Source: Sutcliffiella horikoshii
Lineage (GTDB): Bacteria > Bacillota > Bacilli > Bacillales > Bacillaceae_I
Assembly: GCF_002157855.1 (NCBI RefSeq)
Contig: NZ_CP020880.1
Location: forward strand, 1,364,001 to 1,428,000
DNA length: 64,000 nucleotides
Direction of reading: 5' to 3'
The notes beneath the pieces were generated by a model, which was not told where the DNA came from, did not search any database, and saw only the letters and a program-made list of their open reading frames with translations. Within the stretch, counting starts at the first letter, position 1. The number at the start of each line of letters is the position of its first letter. The position numbers were made by a program, and so were the translations under genes. Of the stretch, positions 18,329 to 28,129 are shown piece after piece.

Positions 18329-19507
18329 ATGTTTGTTGCTAAAAGAAAAGATGGATCTTTTATTTCGTTACTGGATTGGAAGACCCGAGAAGATGTTGAG
18401 CACCTAACAAAAGGGGAGCAGTTTTTCTGTCCAGCGTGTCACAGAACACTCCAATTAAAACATGGTCAGGTAAGAAAAGTACATTTTGCCCACATGAACG
18501 ACTCCTGCAATGCTTCCTCAGAATCAGAGACCAACTACCACCTTGAAGGCAAGGCCAAGTTATATGAAAGCCTTCTCCACTCTAATGATAAAACCACCCT
18601 GGAACATTATATCCCAAGCACCAATCAAAGAGCGGACGTATACACGGAAAGCGGGAATCAAAAGTATGCGTTTGAATTTCAATGTTCCACCATACCAAAA
18701 TCAGAGTTTAGTAAGAGGACGCAACTTTATGAAAGCTCTCGCATCAAGCCGATATGGATCCTTGGAAAAGAAAAACTGGGAAACATACAACCACAAATGA
18801 AGTTTTCACCATTTCAGTGGCAATTTTTACAAAGACATACTCCACGAAGTCCGCCATACATCCTCACTTTTTGTCCCAAAACTTCTATATTTCATTATAT
18901 CTACCCAACATTTTCCTTTAATACCTCTACCACATATATCTCAACGGCGACAAGCAAGGTTTGGATCGAGAACCCGAACAATATGACCACACCAACACCT
19001 TCATGGAAAGAGCACTTTCTCCACTATAAAAAAAAGTGGAGGTATGTTTATTCCCTCTATAAGCCGCAACACCTTTTGAGAAAATTCTGTTATGCTAAAA
19101 TGAACATTCCTCTTTCATTGTTTCCCGCTGAAATTGGCCTTCCTGTTCCTTCTTTTTATCGAATTCATACCCCTGTCATTGAATGGCAGGCCTGGCTCTA
19201 TTTTGATTCTATCTTCCATACACCATTGCATTCTATTATTCATGTGCCGACCGTTATACAAAACTTTAAACGTCGGATTAAAAATTCACAAATAACCATA
19301 AGAGAGCTGCCACTTATTAAAGCCGGTTCCTATGAGGATGCTATTGTGGAATATCTTAACGCTCTCGTTTCGATTGGTGCATTAAAGCGTGAAACGCCTA
19401 TAGTTTATCGGAAAATAAAAAAGGAACTGCCTTTTTCGTCCTTGGAGGAAGGGTGTAAACAAGATCGCATTGTATTGGAATACTTGATGCATATCATCCA
19501 ATCTTAA
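18329..19507 (+). CDS. coiA: Competence protein CoiA
   Basis: A 392-aa nuclease-like protein needed late in transformation. The N-terminal region carries a zinc-ribbon-like FCPACHRTLQLKHGQVRKVHFAH. Then come the PD-(D/E)XK-type core RADVY...YAFEFQCS and a long, less conserved C-terminal part. The start at ATG 18329 (MFVAKRKDG) has GAAGGG 9 bases upstream, while the longer frame from 18269 has none. It lies between cls and pepF. Confidence 0.9.
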   Translation: MFVAKRKDGSFISLLDWKTREDVEHLTKGEQFFCPACHRTLQLKHGQVRKVHFAHMNDSCNASSESETNYHLEGKAKLYESLLHSNDKTTLEHYIPSTNQRADVYTESGNQKYAFEFQCSTIPKSEFSKRTQLYESSRIKPIWILGKEKLGNIQPQMKFSPFQWQFLQRHTPRSPPYILTFCPKTSIFHYIYPTFSFNTSTTYISTATSKVWIENPNNMTTPTPSWKEHFLHYKKKWRYVYSLYKPQHLLRKFCYAKMNIPLSLFPAEIGLPVPSFYRIHTPVIEWQAWLYFDSIFHTPLHSIIHVPTVIQNFKRRIKNSQITIRELPLIKAGSYEDAIVEYLNALVSIGALKRETPIVYRKIKKELPFSSLEEGCKQDRIVLEYLMHIIQS

Positions 19508-19591
19508 GATTAATAAAACAAAAAAGGGAATAATAAAGACGTGTCGAATAGTTTAAAGGATGTACTTTCTATTTTTAAAGGGGGTTTTAAG

Positions 19592-21406
19592 ATGGCGGAA
19601 CAAACTGCTGTTAAGAAATTACAAGAGCGTAAAGACATCTCTGTGGAGGATACATGGAGATTAGAGGATATTTTCTCAAGCGATGAAGCATGGGAAAAAG
19701 AGTTTCAAGACGTAAAAGGAATGATCGGAAAGATAAAGGATTATGAGGGGAAACTGTCCGAGTCTGCTGATGCGTTGTTTGAAGCATTACAGTACCAGGA
19801 TTCCATCTCCAGTCGATTAGGAAAGCTTTATACATATGCGCATATGCGTTATGATCAAGATACTACGAACTCCTTCTACCAAGGACTGAACGATCGTGCA
19901 ACCAATCTTTATACACAAGTGGCAAGCGCGCTATCTTTTGTGGTACCTGAAATTTTAACGATGAAGGAAGAAGACATCGCCAAGTTTCTGCAAGAAAATA
20001 AGGAACTAGCTTTATACGAGCACTCCTTAGACGAAATTAATCGCCAACGACCGCATGTGTTATCCGCGAAAGAAGAAGCATTATTAGCAGAAGCTTCTGA
20101 AGTGTTATCCGCATCTTCCAACACGTTTGGAATGCTGAACAATGCTGACATTACCTTCCCATCTGTAAAAGATGAAAACGGGGAAGAAATCGAAATCACG
20201 CATGGCCGTTACATCCGCTTCTTAGAAAGTGAAGATCAAGAAGTGAGAAAAAATGCATTTAAAGCGGTTTATGAAACGTACGGAAAATATCGCAACACAT
20301 TTTCCAGTACATTAGGCGGAGCGGTGAAAAAGGACAACTTCCAAGCTAAGGTCCGTAACTATGATTCAGCCCGACAGTCTGCCCTAAGCAACAATAATAT
20401 TCCGGAAACTGTCTACGATAACTTGGTAAACACGATCAATAAAAACTTACACCTTTTACACCGTTATGTGGATCTTCGCAAAAAAGTACTTGGTGTTGAA
20501 GAGTTGCATATGTATGACTTGTACACCCCTCTTATCAAAGAAGCGAACATGAAGGTTTCGTACGAGGAAGCAAAAGATTACTTGCTTAAAGGTCTTGCAC
20601 CATTAGGTCAGGAGTATCTTGACATTGTAAAAGAAGGATTCGATAACAGATGGGTAGACGTTCAAGAGAACAAAGGGAAGCGATCTGGTGCTTATTCTTC
20701 TGGAACATATGGAACCAACCCATATATCTTAATGAACTGGCAGGATAATGTGAATAACCTGTTCACGCTTGCACATGAGTTCGGCCATTCCGTACACAGC
20801 TACTACACAAGAAAAACACAGCCGTATCCGTATGGAAACTACTCCATCTTCGTGGCAGAAGTAGCATCTACATGCAACGAAGCACTATTAAATGATTACT
20901 TGTTAAAAACAGTGGATGACGATAAAAAACGTCTATACTTGCTGAACCACTATTTAGAAGGCTTCCGTGGCACAGTATTCCGTCAAACAATGTTTGCTGA
21001 ATTTGAGCACAAGATCCATGAGCTTGCGCAAAATGGTGAAGCGTTGACTGCTGACCTTCTAACAGAAACATACTATGAGTTAAACAAGAAATACTTTGGT
21101 GAGAACATCACAATTGATGAGGAAATCGGTTTAGAGTGGGCAAGAATCCCTCACTTCTACTACAACTACTATGTATACCAATACGCGACAGGCTACAGTG
21201 CAGCTACAGCACTAAGCAAGCAGATCCTAGAAGAAGGGCAGCCTGCTGTGGACCGTTATCTTGAGTTCTTGAAAGCCGGCAGCTCCGATTATCCAATTGA
21301 AGTGTTGAAAAAGGCTGGAGTGGACATGACTCAGTCCAACCCGATTGAAGAAGCTTGTAAAGTATTTGAAGAGAAGTTAAAAGAAATGGAAGAATTGCTT
21401 TCCTAA
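19592..21406 (+). CDS. pepF: Oligoendopeptidase F
   Basis: A cytoplasmic zinc metallopeptidase of family M3, 604 aa, degrading oligopeptides of about 7-17 residues. The HExxH zinc motif is HEFGH at residues 395-399 and the downstream Glu lies in FVAEVASTCNEA. The start at ATG 19592 has AAAGGGGG; the GTG at 19541 is unlikely. It ends at a clear terminator. Confidence 0.95.
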   Translation: MAEQTAVKKLQERKDISVEDTWRLEDIFSSDEAWEKEFQDVKGMIGKIKDYEGKLSESADALFEALQYQDSISSRLGKLYTYAHMRYDQDTTNSFYQGLNDRATNLYTQVASALSFVVPEILTMKEEDIAKFLQENKELALYEHSLDEINRQRPHVLSAKEEALLAEASEVLSASSNTFGMLNNADITFPSVKDENGEEIEITHGRYIRFLESEDQEVRKNAFKAVYETYGKYRNTFSSTLGGAVKKDNFQAKVRNYDSARQSALSNNNIPETVYDNLVNTINKNLHLLHRYVDLRKKVLGVEELHMYDLYTPLIKEANMKVSYEEAKDYLLKGLAPLGQEYLDIVKEGFDNRWVDVQENKGKRSGAYSSGTYGTNPYILMNWQDNVNNLFTLAHEFGHSVHSYYTRKTQPYPYGNYSIFVAEVASTCNEALLNDYLLKTVDDDKKRLYLLNHYLEGFRGTVFRQTMFAEFEHKIHELAQNGEALTADLLTETYYELNKKYFGENITIDEEIGLEWARIPHFYYNYYVYQYATGYSAATALSKQILEEGQPAVDRYLEFLKAGSSDYPIEVLKKAGVDMTQSNPIEEACKVFEEKLKEMEELLS

Positions 21407-21420
21407 TAATGCAAATGGGG

Positions 21421-21445
21421 ACCACCTTGTAATGAGGTGGTTTTT
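21421..21445 (+). terminator. Terminator after pepF
   Basis: ACCACCT / AGGTGGT stem with a T-rich tail. Confidence 0.8.
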
Positions 21446-21461
21446 ATTTTGGGGAAAGTGT

Positions 21462-21638
21462 TTATTTGAATCCTTTAAACCGCCTCTGATTGTTTAATAG
21501 AGCGATAAGCAGGAATATAGAAAAGAATAGTACGGGAGACGTTAAATAAATCGGGTACAGCTTCATAAGTCCAAGGACATTAATGAAGAGGCTGAACAGA
21601 ATAAACGCGATGCAGAATATGAATGGTATTTTTGACAT
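21462..21638 (-). CDS. Small two-span membrane protein at the yizD position
   Basis: A 58-aa hydrophobic protein with two membrane segments (IPFIFCIAFILFSLFINVLG and PVLFFSIFLLIALL) and a basic tail. The start at ATG 21638 is 7 bases after AAAGGAG. As I recall, in B. subtilis the small gene yizD lies beside the sRNA gene roxS, and this gene holds that position. I cannot confirm sequence homology, so the symbol is left blank. Confidence 0.65.
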   Translation of the reverse strand: MSKIPFIFCIAFILFSLFINVLGLMKLYPIYLTSPVLFFSIFLLIALLNNQRRFKGFK

Positions 21639-21755
21639 GATGCGGCTCCTTTCCATAAGACTTGTACCTCTACTAGTTATATGTACGTAAAAGGGGCAGA
21701 TTCCATTACAAAAAAATACCTTTGTGACAAAGTTGTGAAATAGAGGTCTAACCTC

Positions 21756-21807
21756 TTGTCAAAAGCGGCTGGCATCTGATATATTTATAACTGTGAAACG
21801 ATTCACA
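21756..21807 (+). promoter_or_regulatory. roxS promoter with Rex operator
   Basis: TTGTCA (21756-21761), 18-bp spacer and extended -10 TGATATATT (TATATT at 21780-21785). These are followed by TGTGAAACGATTCACA at 21792-21807, a perfect match to the core Rex palindrome TGTGAAnnnnTTCACA. It overlaps the expected transcription start, so Rex should repress when NADH is low. Confidence 0.85.
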
Positions 21808-21912
21808 AACAAACATATACCCCTTTGTTTGACCGTGAAAAATTTCTCCCATCCCCTTTGTTGTCTTTAATGACAATAGATTAGCCCTGGTCCCGTTGAC
21901 CGGGGCTTTTCC
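21792..21912 (+). ncRNA. roxS: RoxS/RsaE small regulatory RNA
   Basis: A trans-acting sRNA that adjusts central metabolism and redox balance. A 5' hairpin is built on CAAACA...TGTTTG with ACCCCTTT in its loop. It is followed by the single-stranded C-rich words TCTCCC and ATCCCCTTTG, which are the anti-Shine-Dalgarno seeds of RsaE. The 3' end is the terminator AGCCCTGGTC-ccgtt-GACCGGGGCT plus TTTT. The seed region agrees nearly base for base with S. aureus RsaE as I remember it, and the location next to yjbH matches B. subtilis roxS. Confidence 0.93.
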
Positions 21913-21981
21913 TATTTGTAAAACAACATAGTTTCAAACGGCGCGGCAGTATTGAGCATTAAGTAGCCTATAAAAGTGAAT

Positions 21982-22111
21982 CGGGCGATAATTAGACCAT
22001 TATGGGCGACTTTTTGAAAATACGGGCGAAAATCTGCCTCTTTCGGGCGATAATTTGATTTTACGGGCGATTTTTAATAGCTTTCGGGCGAAAATAAAAA
22101 AAACGGGCGAT
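21982..22111 (+). repeat. CGGGCGA array A, 7 boxes at ~20.5 bp
   Basis: GGGCGA occurs at 21983, 22004, 22024, 22045, 22065, 22086 and 22105 (steps 21, 20, 21, 20, 21, 19). Six of the seven are preceded by C. The 13-15 bases between boxes are AT-rich and differ from unit to unit. The array lies between roxS and the yjbH terminator. Confidence 0.9.
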
Positions 22112-22175
22112 TCGATAAAATCCAAAAATAAAAAACAACTTCGTGGGCCTTAAAAAAACCAGAAGCAAAACCTAA

Positions 22176-22216
22176 AAACCGGAGAGGCAAACATCATGAG
22201 TTTGCCTCTCCGGTTT
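22176..22216 (-). terminator. Terminator after yjbH
   Basis: A 16-bp perfect stem AAACCGGAGAGGCAAA / TTTGCCTCTCCGGTTT, with the T tail on the minus strand. Confidence 0.92.
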
Positions 22217-22232
22217 ATTTATTCTTACTAAG

Positions 22233-23105
22233 TTAATTCGCAATATATCTCCAAAACGTCCCGTGCTTCACTGGAACTTTTTCGACACGTTGGGCCAGCT
22301 GAAGCTTTTTTAACTCATGTTCGACTTCTACAATCGGCAGGTTATAGACTACCGATATTTCCTTTGTTGCTACAAAAGAAAACTGTGATAAGAAGTCCTC
22401 TAAAGGAGGCAGCATCTTAGGAAATGGCTGTTCTCCGAGCATATCTTGTAAGATGTGCACATACACCTCATAAGAATGATAGCCAGACACTTTAATGCCT
22501 TCTTCTTCAATATTTTCGTTAAAGAATACAAGCGTGGGGATCTCAGATACGTCCATTTCACTTGTGATTTTGAAATCACAATTTAATGCCTTGGAAGCAC
22601 AATCTCCGCTCATATCATTCTTGAATTCTTCCATATCGAGTCCGACTGACTCCGCACATTCCATTAACACAGGGAGTTCGGAGATATTCTGTTTCTCGAG
22701 GAACAGTACCTCTTGTAACTTCCGCAAGTACTTGATTCCTGCCTTACGTCCTTGAAGCTCGGCAGCCTTAATTGCAATGGATGCAACATATGGTGATTCA
22801 ATCGGATTCTCAAGCCACAAGGACCCATCACAGGACATGCCAGAACGGGTTGCCGTGCGTTCCCAAACTTGGGCCATCGAAGCAGCATAATGTTTTTTGG
22901 CCAGATTAAGGGATGTTAATTGGCCTGTGACAATATGCTTGATGGTAAAATACTGACCGTACTGCACGTATAACTTCTTTAGCATCGGCTCCAATGCCCA
23001 GCACTCTGGACAGAGAGGATCGATGAAGAAGTAAATCTCTATTGGTTTATTGGTAGTATGCTGAATGTTTTTTAAATAAAATAATTTCTTATCATTACAG
23101 GTCAC
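22233..23105 (-). CDS. spxH: ClpXP adaptor SpxH (YjbH)
   Basis: A 290-aa thioredoxin-like (DsbA-family) adaptor that presents Spx to ClpXP. The redox-like motif [12 protein letters not shown] sits at about residue 33. The [21 protein letters not shown] and SEIPTLVFF segments are family landmarks. It overlaps the globin gene by 11 bases, so translation is probably coupled. Its target gene spx is in the same window at 14053. Confidence 0.93.
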   Translation of the reverse strand: MTCNDKKLFYLKNIQHTTNKPIEIYFFIDPLCPECWALEPMLKKLYVQYGQYFTIKHIVTGQLTSLNLAKKHYAASMAQVWERTATRSGMSCDGSLWLENPIESPYVASIAIKAAELQGRKAGIKYLRKLQEVLFLEKQNISELPVLMECAESVGLDMEEFKNDMSGDCASKALNCDFKITSEMDVSEIPTLVFFNENIEEEGIKVSGYHSYEVYVHILQDMLGEQPFPKMLPPLEDFLSQFSFVATKEISVVYNLPIVEVEHELKKLQLAQRVEKVPVKHGTFWRYIAN

Positions 23106-23511
23106 ATGAATCTTCCTTTTCTTCAGGTTTGTCTGGGGTATTGATCATATGTTGAGCCGTTAGTACTAAACGCTGAAAAAATTCATTTCGATATGAACCC
23201 TCAAGTCCCACTTCATCCATTGCCTCTTCCATACACGCAAGCCATGCTTTTGCACGCTTAGGTGTAATTTCAAATGGCATATGGCGCGCACGTAGCATCG
23301 GGTGCCCGTGCTCACTTGTATAAAGTGGTGGTCCTCCTAAATATTGGGTAAGAAATTGCTTTTGCTTCCTTGCTGTTTCCGTCAGATCATTCGGGAAAAT
23401 AGGAGCTAAACTGGGATGGCGACCTACACGATCGTAAAATGCGTCTACAAGTTCATCAATAACTTGCTCTCCGCCAACAGTTTCAAAAGGTGATTGTATG
23501 TTATCCATCAT
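23095..23511 (-). CDS. yjbI: Truncated hemoglobin (YjbI type)
   Basis: A group II truncated globin of 138 aa that binds heme and oxygen and has been linked to handling of oxidative damage. Visible are [45 protein letters not shown] (distal pocket and proximal His region) and the W of [11 protein letters not shown]. The start at ATG 23511 is 6 bases after AAGGAG, with a second ATG directly following. It is the first gene of the yjbI-yjbH pair. Confidence 0.92.
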   Translation of the reverse strand: MMDNIQSPFETVGGEQVIDELVDAFYDRVGRHPSLAPIFPNDLTETARKQKQFLTQYLGGPPLYTSEHGHPMLRARHMPFEITPKRAKAWLACMEEAMDEVGLEGSYRNEFFQRLVLTAQHMINTPDKPEEKEDSCDL

Positions 23512-23647
23512 TTTTAACTCCTTATATCTAAAGTAACGATTGTATGTATATTTTAGCAATGTGGTTATTATATCTCAAACAATTCGATTCCACCCTTGCA
23601 AAAAATAGGGAAAAAAGGAAGAGGAGTGGAAGGGGTATTGTTTCAAA

Positions 23648-23774
23648 CTGTTGATTTCCGTTCCAGGCGCTTCGCTTGCCTGCGGGCGGTCCGTGAGCCT
23701 CCTCGCTACGCTGCGGGGTCTCACTTGTCCCTTCCTCCCGCGGGCGTCTGCGCGCCTTTCACTTCAATCAACGG
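23648..23774 (-). repeat. Dispersed palindromic element, copy 3
   Basis: Opposite orientation to copies 1 and 2. End words CTGTTGATT / AATCAACGG (one mispair). It shares TTTCCGTTCCAGGCGC, GAGCCTCCTCG and GGGGTCTCA with the family. Confidence 0.88.
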
Positions 23775-23846
23775 GTTATCATATTTCTAAAAAAACCCTC
23801 GCATGAATTTTTAATTTCAAGCGAGGGGTTATATTAAAATTATTTA

Positions 23847-24494
23847 TTAAGCCTGATAATTCCCTGTAACTTTACGGACGTAGTTCATGGTTTCTTTGAA
23901 GGGAGGGACTCCGCTGTATTTGTCTACGTTTCCTGGACCTGCATTGTAGGCGGCAAGTGCGAGGGTTAGGTTGCCATCGTACTTATCGAGCATCTGACGA
24001 ATGTATTTAGTGCCGCCCATAATATTCTGACGAGGGTCCATGGCATTCGTGACGCCGAGTCCTTTTGCTGTTAAAGGCATCAGTTGCATCAATCCGGTTG
24101 CCCCTGCATGACTTACGGCGGTTGGATTAAAGCTTGATTCTTGTTGAATGATTGCTTTGATTAGTTTTGGATCGACTCCATATTTTACCGAAGCTTCCTC
24201 AATGATCTCTTCAAAATCTGATCGTTTAGCAACACTCATCTTTTCTCCAACTGAGTTAGAGGTACTTACTTGTGCTTCCAACAAGCTCGCATTCATCGAA
24301 AGCATTGCAGAATTTAATGGATGAGAAAAAGAATTCTGCCCAGTGAGCGAGGAATTCCCAGTGTCAGTAGTCATCATTCCCGCCAATACAGTAGAGAATG
24401 GGAGATTGGAACCAGAGTTGTTGGGTTGCTTGTTTTCTTGTAGTCCCTGCAAAGCTTGAAGCTGCATCATGGACCGGAGCTGTTCTACGTTCAT
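23847..24494 (-). CDS. cwlQ: Lytic transglycosylase CwlQ (YjbJ)
   Basis: A 215-aa peptidoglycan hydrolase. The C-terminal SLT domain has the catalytic Glu in [13 protein letters not shown], followed by GLMQLMP and [18 protein letters not shown]. The N-terminal ~100 aa are Ser/Asn/Gln-rich and low in complexity, with no signal peptide. It starts at ATG 24494, overlapping the yjbK stop as ATGA, after GGAGAAGGGG. B. subtilis CwlQ is reported to have both muramidase and transglycosylase activity. Confidence 0.88.
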   Translation of the reverse strand: MNVEQLRSMMQLQALQGLQENKQPNNSGSNLPFSTVLAGMMTTDTGNSSLTGQNSFSHPLNSAMLSMNASLLEAQVSTSNSVGEKMSVAKRSDFEEIIEEASVKYGVDPKLIKAIIQQESSFNPTAVSHAGATGLMQLMPLTAKGLGVTNAMDPRQNIMGGTKYIRQMLDKYDGNLTLALAAYNAGPGNVDKYSGVPPFKETMNYVRKVTGNYQA

Positions 24495-25102
24495 TGTTGG
24501 TCCCCTTCTCCTGTAAGTGCACAAGCTTTTGCCTCGTAAAATCTTACAATTTTATTTTTCGTTTCACGGAGAGGAATTCCATAAGCAGCAAGTAGTTCTT
24601 GAAACAATTTTTCACCTTCTTCATAATTGCTTACTTCGTATTCCAGCTCAAAGTCGCTAGTATCCATATAATTGCTCTCATCCAATACTAATAATCCATC
24701 TTTGTATGAAAGCTCAGCGCGGTTTGTTTTCAATGATCCAAAGTAGATTACTTCCGATGGGGAGATACTAAGCTCGTCCTTTAATATAGTGGAGATAATT
24801 CCGCTGATCAATCCGTTCTTTGCGCCTTTCATGGCAACAAATTCATCTTCTGTCACAACTTGATGTGTTTCAAGAAGTCCTTCGGCAGCAGGTTGTTTTA
24901 AGGTAAGTGTGAATGTGTCGCCTTTTTTTCGAACGCGAAGAGCACATCCTATTTCTTTCAGGGCAAACCCAGGAGTATCAAAATAATGGTTTTCCTGAGT
25001 GAAAAAATCACCTGATTTCACTTTGAATGCCGAACAGAGAGATGTGAATTCATCAAAGGTCAATAAGTTTTTAAATTCGATTTCGATTTCTTGGTTAGTC
25101 AT
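24491..25102 (-). CDS. yjbK: CYTH-domain protein YjbK
   Basis: A 203-aa triphosphate tunnel metalloenzyme-like protein. The N-terminal ExExK signature is present as EIEIEFK (about residues 5-11). Alternating basic and acidic strands follow ([24 protein letters not shown]). Such proteins hydrolyse inorganic tripolyphosphate or bind triphosphates. It is the first gene of the yjbK-cwlQ pair and divergent from yjbL. Confidence 0.88.
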   Translation of the reverse strand: MTNQEIEIEFKNLLTFDEFTSLCSAFKVKSGDFFTQENHYFDTPGFALKEIGCALRVRKKGDTFTLTLKQPAAEGLLETHQVVTEDEFVAMKGAKNGLISGIISTILKDELSISPSEVIYFGSLKTNRAELSYKDGLLVLDESNYMDTSDFELEYEVSNYEEGEKLFQELLAAYGIPLRETKNKIVRFYEAKACALTGEGDQQ

Positions 25103-25287
25103 AGTTTTACCTCACCTAATTGATATACTTCTATTATTACTTGCTTTTCTGGGGAAGGCAATGTTTAAGTGCATTCTTCTAGGAATCACGAAACACAATT
25201 TTTTGGTAAAAAGTTAGGTTTCCATTTCGTTGCAGGAAGGGAATTATGATAATATATGAGTAGGATTTGGGTTGGAAGGAGATTATT

Positions 25288-25656
25288 ATGCAAAAAAGAA
25301 TTGAAATCAAGAAAACATCATGGAATGAACAACAACTTTTGCTAGAGGCGGATTCTGTATCTTTTCCGCTTGATCAGGTGTCTGCGAGCAATCAAATGCT
25401 GGTGGATTCAGACAATCTCGCATTTATTTATAAACTGGAGACAGCGACTGAATTTATCTATGTGAGCATCAAGGATGATTTTTGGAATGATATGAGACAG
25501 GCATTAGAAGATAAAAAGGCAATTGTACTTGTAGTGGACAAGACGGCATTGCTGCTGACAAATATAGAAGAAGAATTAGGCTACTTAATAGAAAATATTA
25601 GGGACAATGCTAATTATGGAGAAGAGATGGAGAGAAGAGTAAACGAGATTTTTTAA
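25288..25656 (+). CDS. yjbL: Conserved protein YjbL (UPF0738 type)
   Basis: A 122-aa cytoplasmic protein of unknown function and the same length as B. subtilis YjbL. It starts at ATG 25288 with GGAAGGAG; an upstream in-frame start at 25267 lies before the ribosome site. It leads the operon yjbL-sasB-nadF-rluD with only 15 bases before sasB, tying it by context to the (p)ppGpp gene. Confidence 0.78.
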   Translation: MQKRIEIKKTSWNEQQLLLEADSVSFPLDQVSASNQMLVDSDNLAFIYKLETATEFIYVSIKDDFWNDMRQALEDKKAIVLVVDKTALLLTNIEEELGYLIENIRDNANYGEEMERRVNEIF

Positions 25657-25671
25657 GGGGTTTGACCAATT

Positions 25672-26304
25672 ATGATACAACACTGGGACTTGTTTTTAGC
25701 GCCTTATAAACAGGCTATAGATGAAATGAAAGTGAAATTAAAGGGGATGCGCGGGCAATTTAAGATGCAATCGGAGCATTCTCCCATCGAATTTGTTACG
25801 GGAAGAGTTAAGCCGATCGCAAGTATCTTGGATAAAGCGACACGTAAGGGCATATCGCTTGAAAAGCTGGAAGACGAAATGCAGGACATTGCCGGTGTCC
25901 GCATGATGTGCCAGTTTGTGGATGATATACATAGAGTGGTGGAAATTCTCCGGATTCGCAATGATTTTGAAATTGTGGAAGAACGAGATTATATTTCCTC
26001 CCGAAAAAACAGCGGGTATCGTTCTTATCATGTGGTCGTCCGTTATCCTGTGCAAACGATTGAAGGGGAAAAGAAAATCCTCGTTGAAATTCAGATCAGG
26101 ACACTTGCGATGAACTTTTGGGCAACGATCGAGCATTCGCTGAACTACAAATATAGCGGCCAATTTCCTCAGGATATAAAAGAAAGACTGGTTCGTGCAG
26201 CGGAAGCGGCATATCTCCTAGATGCAGAAATGTCGCAGATACGAGGAGAAATCCAAGAAGCGCAAGCCATCTTTTCACGAAAAAAAGAGCTAGATTCGAA
26301 CTAA
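25672..26304 (+). CDS. sasB: Small alarmone synthetase SasB (RelQ/YjbM)
   Basis: A 210-aa single-domain (p)ppGpp synthetase lacking hydrolase and regulatory domains. The RelA/SpoT core is clear: [25 protein letters not shown], and [24 protein letters not shown] with its catalytic Glu. The family works as a tetramer. In bacilli and enterococci it precedes nadF and rluD, as here, with 16 bases to nadF. Confidence 0.94.
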   Translation: MIQHWDLFLAPYKQAIDEMKVKLKGMRGQFKMQSEHSPIEFVTGRVKPIASILDKATRKGISLEKLEDEMQDIAGVRMMCQFVDDIHRVVEILRIRNDFEIVEERDYISSRKNSGYRSYHVVVRYPVQTIEGEKKILVEIQIRTLAMNFWATIEHSLNYKYSGQFPQDIKERLVRAAEAAYLLDAEMSQIRGEIQEAQAIFSRKKELDSN

Positions 26305-26320
26305 CATAAGGGGTGGGAGT

Positions 26321-27118
26321 ATGAAATTTGCCATAACCTCCAAAGGGGACTCAGTTTCAAATACATTAATGCACAAGATGAGGACCTACTTGCAGGATTT
26401 TGATTTGACTTATGATGAAGATCAACCTGACTTAGTTGTGTCTGTCGGTGGAGACGGGACCCTTCTATACGCGTTTCACCGCTACCGCAGCCGCCTGGAC
26501 AAGACTGCTTTCATCGGTGTCCATACCGGTCACCTTGGATTCTATGCCGATTGGGTACCCGAAGAAATAGAAAAATTGGTCATTGCCATTGCCAAGACTC
26601 CCTATCAAATTGTGGAATATCCTTTATTGGAAGTCATTATCCGCTACAATGATGGGGGGAGGGAAGCCCGTTACTTGGCACTAAATGAATGTACAGTTAA
26701 AAGTGTAGAAGGTACCTTGGTAATGGATGTGGAGATTAAGGGGCAACTGTTCGAAACATTCCGTGGTGATGGTCTGTGCATTTCCACTCCTTCTGGAAGC
26801 ACTGCCTATAATAAAGCGTTAGGCGGAGCAATCTTGCATCCATCCCTACCTGCAATTCAGCTGGCAGAGATGGCTTCCATTAATAACAGGGTGTTCCGTA
26901 CCATCGGATCGCCACTTGTATTGCCACAGCACCACACCTGTTTGTTAAAGCCTGTAAATGATGTCGACTATCAAATAACCATTGACCATTTGACCTTGCT
27001 ACATAAAGATGTAAAATCTATTCAAAGCCGAGTGGCAAAAGAGAAAATTCGCTTTGCACGCTTCCGACCATTCCCTTTCTGGAAACGAGTTAGCGATTCA
27101 TTTATTACGGACAAATAA
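26321..27118 (+). CDS. nadF: NAD kinase
   Basis: A 265-aa ATP-NAD kinase making NADP. The diagnostic GGDGT motif sits at [12 protein letters not shown] (about residue 45), and NECTVKS and [21 protein letters not shown] form the NAD site. It starts at ATG 26321 after AGGGGTGGGAG. It lies between sasB and the pseudouridine synthase in one operon. Confidence 0.95.
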   Translation: MKFAITSKGDSVSNTLMHKMRTYLQDFDLTYDEDQPDLVVSVGGDGTLLYAFHRYRSRLDKTAFIGVHTGHLGFYADWVPEEIEKLVIAIAKTPYQIVEYPLLEVIIRYNDGGREARYLALNECTVKSVEGTLVMDVEIKGQLFETFRGDGLCISTPSGSTAYNKALGGAILHPSLPAIQLAEMASINNRVFRTIGSPLVLPQHHTCLLKPVNDVDYQITIDHLTLLHKDVKSIQSRVAKEKIRFARFRPFPFWKRVSDSFITDK

Positions 27119-27132
27119 GAGGACTGGTTGTT

Positions 27133-28041
27133 ATGGAAAGGTTTTTTCTAGTCTTTAAGGCTGGAGCTCGTGACGAAGGAAAAATGCTTCGCGAATTCCT
27201 AAAAGAAAGGCAAATCTCCAAAGCTGCCTTAATCGATATAAAATTCAACGGTGGGGCGCTGCAAGTAAATGGCAGCGCCGTTACTGTGCGATACCTTCTG
27301 CACAAAGGCGATACGGTTGAAGTGTTTTTTCCAAAAGAAGAGCCGAGTGAAGACCTTGTGGCTGAAGAAATCCCACTTGATATCGTGTTTGAGGATGAGT
27401 ATGTCCTTGTGGTGAACAAGCCGGCTGGGATGGCATCAATTCCGTCACGGGAGCACCGACATGGAACACTGGCAAATGCAGTGCTTGGTTATTATCACTT
27501 GAAGGGAATCTGCGCAACGATTCATATTGTGACTCGATTGGATCGTGATACATCAGGTTTGATGCTCATTGCCAAACACCGCCATGCGCATCATCTTTTT
27601 TCCCTGCAACAGAAGGAGTTTGGCGTGAAGCGGCGATATGAGGCGTTGGTGCACGGCGAGATGACAGGTGAGGCCGGCTCTGCTTGCGGTAAGGTGGATG
27701 CGCCAATCGGTCGGAAGGATTCGAGTATCATTGAGCGCGAGGTACGAATTGATGGACAACGGGCTGTCACCCAATATGAGGTGCTTCGTGTTGGAGCTGG
27801 TTGGAGTCAACTTTCTTTGAAGTTGGAAACGGGGCGCACTCATCAGATCCGTGTGCATATGGCGCATATAGGGTATCCTCTGCTTGGTGATACTCTTTAT
27901 GGAGGTTCTTTGTTTGGCGGCATGTCACGCCAAGCGCTGCACAGCTGTGAGTTGCGTTTCTTTCATCCGGTAGAAGAGCGGGATATGACGTTTCGGTGCG
28001 AGCTGCCGGAGGATATGAAAAGAGTATTGGAGGAGAGCTGA
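27133..28041 (+). CDS. yjbO: RluA-family pseudouridine synthase (YjbO)
   Basis: A 302-aa rRNA pseudouridine synthase. An S4-like N-terminal part (REFLKERQISKAALIDIK...VNG) precedes the catalytic domain. The nucleophilic Asp is in IVTRLDRDTSGLMLIAK, and LETGRTHQIRVHMAHIGYPLLGD is also typical. The target uridine is not predictable from the sequence. It is the last gene of the yjbL operon, and its stop codon lies in the terminator stem. Confidence 0.92.
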   Translation: MERFFLVFKAGARDEGKMLREFLKERQISKAALIDIKFNGGALQVNGSAVTVRYLLHKGDTVEVFFPKEEPSEDLVAEEIPLDIVFEDEYVLVVNKPAGMASIPSREHRHGTLANAVLGYYHLKGICATIHIVTRLDRDTSGLMLIAKHRHAHHLFSLQQKEFGVKRRYEALVHGEMTGEAGSACGKVDAPIGRKDSSIIEREVRIDGQRAVTQYEVLRVGAGWSQLSLKLETGRTHQIRVHMAHIGYPLLGDTLYGGSLFGGMSRQALHSCELRFFHPVEERDMTFRCELPEDMKRVLEES

Positions 28042-28070
28042 CGTTCCAGGGGAATGTCGGCTTTCTTTTT
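28036..28070 (+). terminator. Terminator overlapping the yjbO stop codon
   Basis: AGCTGACGTTCC / GGAATGTCGGCT stem with G-U pairs, then TTTCTTTTT. Confidence 0.75.
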
Positions 28071-28129
28071 CGGGGGCTGGCTCGATCGGTGACGGCGCGA
28101 GTGGGTTCGATGTGGTAGAAAATGGGAAA

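Noticed and set aside
21982-22111. The regular CGGGCGA boxes as a CRISPR array
   Set aside because: The repeated word is only 6-7 bp, spacers are 13-15 bp, and no cas genes are in the window.
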